Assembly (NCBI GenBank): GCA_028554755.1
Contig: JAPTOF010000009.1
Coordinates: forward strand, 15,539,501 to 15,603,500
DNA length: 64,000 nucleotides
From: Cordia subcordata
Lineage: Eukaryota > Streptophyta > Magnoliopsida > Boraginales > Cordiaceae
Direction: 5' to 3'
The position numbers and the translations under genes were made by a program. Shown one piece after another: positions 58,690 through 64,000 of the stretch (position 1 is the stretch's first letter; every line of letters starts with the position of its first letter). The notes under the pieces are model-generated. The model had not been told where the DNA came from, did no database searches, and saw only the letters and a list, made by a program, of their open reading frames with translations.

Positions 58690-58696
58690 TATAAAT
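58690..58696 (+). promoter_or_regulatory. TATA box of the solo LTR
   Basis: TATAAAT in 'GCCTATAAATACCCC' lies about 90 bp before the 'TTAAGCATCGGAGG' block and is the likely U3/R promoter. It points towards the 59-63 kb region. Confidence 0.7.
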
Positions 58697-59038
58697 ACCC
58701 CCTCCGTTTACAATGAGGGAGACCTTTTTATCGATATTTCACTTCAAAATCTCTCTAAACTCTCTGAAAACACCACAATTGACTTAAGCATCGGAGGTGA
58801 AACGGGAGGAAAGCCCCGCCTTTTGTTTTGCAGGTCGAAGCAGCCTAACTCTCCTTCGGAGGGTGAAATTTCATTGGTGTCTAACGAAGAGCGAACCCCT
58901 GACTGTGCTCTTCGAAGATCGAAGGACGAGACACGAGTAAAAACACATCATACTCTCCGTCTAGTCCTAGAAGTCTCCTAATGCTTCGGAGTCAAACGAG
59001 TTACTGACGTAGCATAGGTAAATACCTATACCGCATCA

Positions 59039-59043
59039 TAGAT
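59039..59043. other. Target-site duplication TAGAT, right copy
   Basis: Exact match to 57894-57898. Confidence 0.85.
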
Positions 59044-59695
59044 GATCCTGTACAGTACATTTAGATTCTCATTATTTCCTGAGATAAATAATAATAAAAT
59101 ATTATCCCAATCCATGTATTGTGTCTCATAGTTTAATACTAGTAGCTCGCAGAAGGCAGAACATAGTGTGGCAGTTAAATAGTCATGCTTCATGTGAAGT
59201 TAGCAAGTATAAGAGTTGACCATCAAAGGAGACCCCTAGTAATATTCAATGATTAATGCAAAACAATCATAAATTAGTCAAGAAATTTATGAGGTTATTT
59301 TTGAGTTAATTAATTTCTTGTTTGCGAAGGATGTATATTCCGGCATTCCCTTCATGAAAAATAGTTTTTGAATATGGGTATTGATATTAAAGTGAACATC
59401 TTAGCAACAGAAGTTGTATGTGGGAATCAATATTAAACTGAGAATAAGTCAGCGAGACAAGAGATGAATTCCCCAAAGTTGGAGAAAACTAAACCAAAAT
59501 CTTAAAATCTTTGGAAAATGAGTTTACATTCTAACAGGATCATTAAGATGCGTAAAATGAAGAGAATTTGAGGAATGGTGATATTGAGAATGTTGAATTG
59601 GCCTTTTCACTGAAAAAAAAAAAAAAAAAAAGAAGGGATTTCCTTTTTCTTAGGAAGAGCACATTCCTTTTACGGTAAGCATTTGGCTTAACTAA
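59044..59695. other. Spacer without a recognisable gene
   Basis: AT-rich, with an A-run at about 59612-59631. Nothing coding is supported. Confidence 0.5.
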
Positions 59696-59930
59696 GGACC
59701 CGTTTGAATTAGCTTTTTCTCAAAAGTAATTTTTCAACAACTTTTCAAAAACAATTTTTTTTGAGAAATTAAAAATTATGACCTCTAAAAAAGCTATTTT
59801 TTGAGATTTTTTTAGAATTTAAGTTTTTTTTAAAGCCAAATCAAATAGTTATTGCAAAACTAATGTAGCTTTTTCACCAAAAAAGTGTTTTTTTTCCTTA
59901 AAAAAAAAATAACCAATCCAAACAAACCCC
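59696..59930. mobile_element. MITE (about 235 bp)
   Basis: Ends GGACCCGTTTGAATT and AATCCAAACAAACCCC are inverted repeats around a core of 'aaaagtgttttt' and 'tttttgagaaatt'. Same type as 38671-38872 and 50761-50993. Confidence 0.65.
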
Positions 59931-59940
59931 TAAAGGTCTT

Positions 59941-60298
59941 AGAGCCCGTTTGGATAAGCTTATCTTTTAAGAGCTTATAAACAAACTTATAAGCAAAAGC
60001 TGCGTATAAACAAGTTATTATGGGTTTAGATAAGTATGTGCTTATAAGTTTCGAACATATTTAGTAAACAAATGCTTATAAGTAGTAATGGTAGTTTAAA
60101 ATGAATAAAAAAGACATGTCATCAATTAATGTGATAAAACATTAAGGGTAAACATGTCTTTTTGACATATTTGATCAAGTGCTTATAAGCCCTCCAAAAA
60201 AAAAGTTAGTCAGGACTGCTTTCTTTTTATTGGCTTATAAGCTACCTATAAGCTTCTTTACCAAATAATTCAGCTTATAAGCTTAGCCAAACACCTCT
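59941..60298. mobile_element. MITE of a second type (about 358 bp)
   Basis: Ends AGAGCCCGTTTGGATAAGCT and AGCTTAGCCAAACACCTCT are inverted. The interior repeats 'gcttataag' many times on both strands, so the element could fold into a long hairpin. It lies 10 bp from the preceding MITE. Confidence 0.75.
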
Positions 60299-62743
60299 TA
60301 TGCATGGTTGACTCACTGAGTGTTGAAAATTTCACTATTGAGACTTGACTTTTGGGCACTTACAACCTTGTGACAAGTCCTCTACCACAGTTCTGTTCGG
60401 TTAGACTCCTCCTCGAGGAATGCAAGTCTATTCTTCATTGTAGGGTGGGTTAAACTATGAAACATGTACATCAAGAGACTAATAGATGCATAGACTAGTT
60501 AGTTAATTTAGGACTAAAAAAAACCAATTGCGTGTTAGATTCTTGAAGAGATTTCTGAACAACTTCTCGTTTTCTTGGAAAAGACAGAAGGAGTAAAACT
60601 TCGCCCAAGAAGATAACCACAGAGTTGGATTTGGCTCCCTTTTAAACAATTTTTTTTTTAAAAAAAATTCTTTACTTTGAGAAAAGGTTAAAATTAAGGG
60701 GGAAAAAAACATTTTTTTCCAGAAAATATTGAAAAAGTATTTTTCAAAAAATTCAATATTAGAAATTGAAACTGCAGTTCAGAAGATTCATGGGATGTAA
60801 ATGGTAGGGCAATTATAATGTTGTCATTTAGTCCCCAGGCAGCAAATGGGTTTTGACATTTTGTTGCAATACTGCTTTCCTCAACAATAAGGAAGTCAAT
60901 GAGATTCCCTCATTAACACTCTTCTCAATGCAACACACAACTACAAGTTTCGGTTGTTTGCTTTGTGGGTTATGTCTTCATCTCTTTATCATGACCCACC
61001 AGTTAGCAATAGATAACAATTTGTCTTAACAAATTGGACCAATGGTGCACATTGCACAATACATCTAGGAAGAATCCAGTAGAGATTCACACATTAGGGG
61101 AGAAAAAATAGTTCGATGCCCGAAACTCCTACTATATATGAAATCCAGAAAAGAACCTGGTAGTATATTGGTTATATCTGAACCTATCTCCTCCGGAGTA
61201 AGGTTATCACCTTACATTTTGGAAAGAATGAAAGGGAAACTCGATGCACAAATCTACTATGCTTGAGATTCGAAGAAAGATTTGAGCCAAGTTGGAGCTA
61301 CTGCATATAATCTCACTTTAAATTCTTCTGAAATTCACTTTGCAACTTAAGTTTATAATATCCTGGTCACACGATGAGAACTTTACTTAGTGCCAGAACT
61401 CTCCTTCCCGCAAAGGAGGGAAAGAAACAAAAAATATGATACCCAATACAAATCGCGGATGATTTTAATAACCTCGAACAAACATTGGAAAAAACTCAAT
61501 TCTCAATGAAGAACAACAAAAGACAAGGAAAAATAAGATGAGTTTTTGGGTTAAATATGAAAAGAGAAACAAGTGCATTATTAGTGTAGTAAATGTTAGC
61601 TAGTTTTTAATAGCCCATGCCCAACTTCCACCCACCCCTGCAACTTTTGGGTTGGTAATGGTTACACCCCTAAAGAATATAGACAACAACCAATCCACCC
61701 TCTTCTCAACCAAACAATAAAAATTCCCATCCAATATTATTTATTACACAAAATAATTGAAAGGCTCACTCTAAACACACATACAGCTGTAACTGGCCAC
61801 CTCATTGGTCAAAGAGCATGCCCATTACACAGGACCATGTTTTGGACATTAATGTGTGCCATTTGTCTCAAGATGTACATGATTATGACTTTTATAGACC
61901 AGAGAGATAAACCCGACCCAGATTTGTATCTCCTTGTAACAATTATTTGGTCTAACAACAATAAAAAGATACCCGACTAAAAAATTATAATAATTCATCG
62001 CTATGAATCAAACAGTCAATAATCGAAATCCCTCATGAGTCTATGAAAAAATTATGTCACGAACGGGTGTAAATCTAGTTAAAGTAAAGCAGCACACTGT
62101 TAGTGGAAACCCAAAAAAGGAAGGGCAATTTCAACATTTACACTATAAAATAATAAGAGGCATTTGAATCTTGACTACATCCATGATTAGATTTGACACA
62201 ATAAAGAAATGATAAATGGTCCAAACGTCCAAAAGAACAATCATTATCATAATCTAAGTGATCAGTATCACAAGCAACATCCCTAGTGAGCAAAGAACAT
62301 TATATAAATAAATAACATTCCAAAGTGACAGGGATTTTAAAATTTAACATTAATCATATTAACACATGCCTAACCCACTACTACTGAGAGGTTCAGTAAC
62401 AGAAACAAAACTTTACTTTCCCTGACCAAATGAATCACCCTTAAAAACTAATAATATGCTATTTCAAGGAGGGGAGAAAGAAAGAAAAAAGAAAATTTTC
62501 AATACTGTGATCAAGTCACATGGCACAGACCTCACAGTAGCAAAAACTTACCAGGAAATAGCTGTCCCCAGAATAATTATAAACAAATAGTAGTGACACT
62601 AGAAAACATATATTCTTTTCTTCCCATTCACACTCCCCCAGCATGATGATCAAGACCCTCAAAAAAAATAATTTTTTAAAAAGAAAAACTTAAGATTTGA
62701 ATTTTTTTTTCTTTTTTATTTTATTGAGGGGGGGGGGTTGAAA
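60299..62743. other. Gene-free spacer downstream of the cysteine-rich peptide gene
   Basis: No ORF with family features. A 10-G run lies at 62728-62737, about seven bases past the stop of the minus-strand gene, and the last few hundred bases may hold its 3' UTR. Confidence 0.5.
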
Positions 62744-63260
62744 TTAGAGATGGCATCCAAGGCAATTACAGGTCTTGGGAGTGAAAGAGCAGAAACCAAA
62801 GGGCCTGTTTGGGATGTTGCAATTGATGGCATAACAACAAGGTGTAGGCACACAGTAGTGGTTGGCCCCACCACAGCAAGTGCAGAGTGCACAAATCTGA
62901 AAGCTCCCAAGCTTCCTCCTGCTCTCATTCAGCATCATCATCACCTTCTCACCCCCTTTCCCTGGCTCTATGTATGGCACCATTTCTTCTCCCACTGATG
63001 TCCCATTTTCCACAGCCCCCACTGACCCATTTGCCTAAAACACATTTAATTTGGAAAACAAAAAAATTAAAAGAATAAATGAGGAGATCAAGAAACTGAG
63101 TTTACAAGAAAAAAGTGACGAGATTGGGGATCTACAATAGAGAAAGAGTGTATGTGTGTGTGTAGTACAAGAAACTTACAGAAGAAAATCTTGCATCATG
63201 GAGAATGAGAATGAAGACAAGGAAGATAGACAAAAGAACCTCACTGAGAACAGCAGACAT
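62744..63260 (-). CDS. Small secreted cysteine-rich protein, plant-specific family
   Basis: Two exons on the minus strand, 63260-63180 and 63034-62744, join in phase 0 (372 nt, 123 aa). The splice sites are GTAAGT and TTTTAG. Exon 1 encodes a signal peptide: M, a short polar start, then a run 'VLLSIFLVFILIL'. Exon 2 has an acidic variable stretch, then a dense C-terminal cysteine domain with 12 Cys in about 50 residues ('FQICALCTCCGG', 'CVPTPCCYAINC', 'FGFCSFTPKTCNC'). Similar small plant proteins exist but have no known function; I recognise the type, not a named gene. The Arg-Arg-Lys just before the Cys domain could be a processing site (inference). It is not a snakin/GASA or EPF by Cys spacing as judged by eye. 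Confidence 0.8.
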
Positions 63261-64000
63261 CTTTTTCCGATTCTATAAAACTTTCTTTTTTATTTTTCTT
63301 TGGGTTTTTGGTTGCCTCAAGAAGGGTATGAATTGTGCTCTAAGTTTTATGCGCACAAAAGTAGAACAATGGCTGTGGCTGTGTGTTTGTATTTGTGCTT
63401 GAGGTGGCTATAGATGAGATATTGCTGATGTTTTTGATGTATTATTTGTATCAGCTTTTTTCTTTCTTAATTCTTATCTCATTAAATAAAAGTGGTTTGT
63501 TTGCGGATGGTAGTAGAGTTCTTTTTTTTTTGGGGCGTGGGGGGGGGGGGGGGTTGTGGTTTAATGGCTATGAGCTGTCGAGAAAGTATTGGATTTCTGT
63601 GAGAGATCTTTCAGAAATGCATATGTGCTTATTTTTTTCTCTTGTGAGAGCTGCTTTGGGTTTTCACACACAACAGTTACAAGTGTGTGTTGTGTGTGAA
63701 TGTCATCATTTGAAGCATAATAACTCAATATAATATAAGAGTTCATGTCACGAGTTCAGTCTTACCATCATTTATTTAAAATATAAAATTATTTATGTAC
63801 AAAATTAAAAAAAATTTTGTTAATAATAAATAATAAATATATTAATATCTTCTCTAAAAATTCAAATAATCTATCTATAAATTTATGTATCACATTTATA
63901 AAACAATTTATGTTAACAATTCTAGAAATTTGCACATCACAATTACAAAACAAAATATGTAATCAACATTATAAATTTTGCAGATGAATTATTCAAATTT
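63261..64000. other. Promoter-side spacer of the cysteine-rich gene
   Basis: Contains a 15-G run at 63539-63553 preceded by a T run, and a 'gtgtgtgttgtgtgtg' tract near 63681-63698. The final 250 bp is AT-rich. No gene is supported. Confidence 0.5.

Larger units (their letters stand above)
57899..59038 (+). mobile_element. Solo LTR (1,140 bp), probably Ty3/gypsy
   Basis: Ends TGATATGGG and CCGCATCA form short TG..CA inverted termini, with TAGAT duplicated on both sides. No internal retroviral sequence or second LTR is present. Inside are a 42-bp tandem repeat (about 57985-58312), a TATA box (TATAAAT at 58690-58696), and the downstream block 'TGACTTAAGCATCGGAGG' at about 58780-58797, which is common in plant gypsy LTRs just after the transcription start. 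It arose most simply by recombination between two LTRs. GC content is higher than in the surroundings. Confidence 0.9.

Noticed and set aside
62738..63078. Plus-strand ORFs opposite the cysteine-rich gene
   Set aside because: Antisense shadows; the minus-strand model has a signal peptide, good splice sites and a Cys-rich domain.

Overview
The window is eudicot nuclear DNA. It is AT-rich, its host genes have introns with GT..AG borders, and it carries plant-only gene families (PIN auxin carriers, PORR organelle RNA-binding proteins, CBSX proteins), a dense population of plant transposons, and a decayed endogenous plant pararetrovirus. No species can be named from the sequence alone. No tRNA, rRNA or CRISPR was found.

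Layout. 1-2.1 kb: AT-rich spacer with a MITE-like remnant and one unassigned ORF. 2.1-14.0 kb: a decayed endogenous Caulimoviridae copy on the + strand (movement, coat, protease, RT, RNase H, a 3' ORF, and a TATA box plus poly(A) signal). It is split at 4880/9847 by a Ty1/copia element on the - strand whose AAAAC target duplication is still visible. 14.1-17.4 kb: AT-rich repeats. 17.47-21.56 kb: a complete seven-exon HAD phosphatase gene resembling plastid FMN hydrolase FHY1. 24.13-29.34 kb: a two-exon CBSX6-like CBS-domain gene with a 4-kb intron and a repeated 5' leader. 30.4-43.1 kb: a gene desert of locally duplicated spacer, 22-bp minisatellite and MITEs. 43.82-48.96 kb: a complete five-exon short PIN (PIN5-type) gene with a duplicated promoter region and two tandem MITE copies in intron 1. 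49-52.6 kb: minisatellite and MITE spacer. 52.82-54.28 kb (-): an intronless PORR-domain gene. 54.9-59.04 kb: a transposon cluster made of a LINE fragment containing a MITE, a hAT-type element with a perfect 8-bp target duplication, a TIR element, and a 1,140-bp solo LTR with TAGAT target duplication. 59.7-60.3 kb: two MITEs. 62.74-63.26 kb (-): a two-exon gene for a small secreted peptide with 12 cysteines.

The host genes are unrelated housekeeping or signalling loci and do not form a cluster. The main interest lies in the nested virus/retrotransposon locus, the near-palindromic LTR of the copia element, several transposon insertions that can be placed to the base, and local duplications in the 5' regions of the PIN5-like and CBSX6-like genes. 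I found no convincing new enzymatic or defence system.
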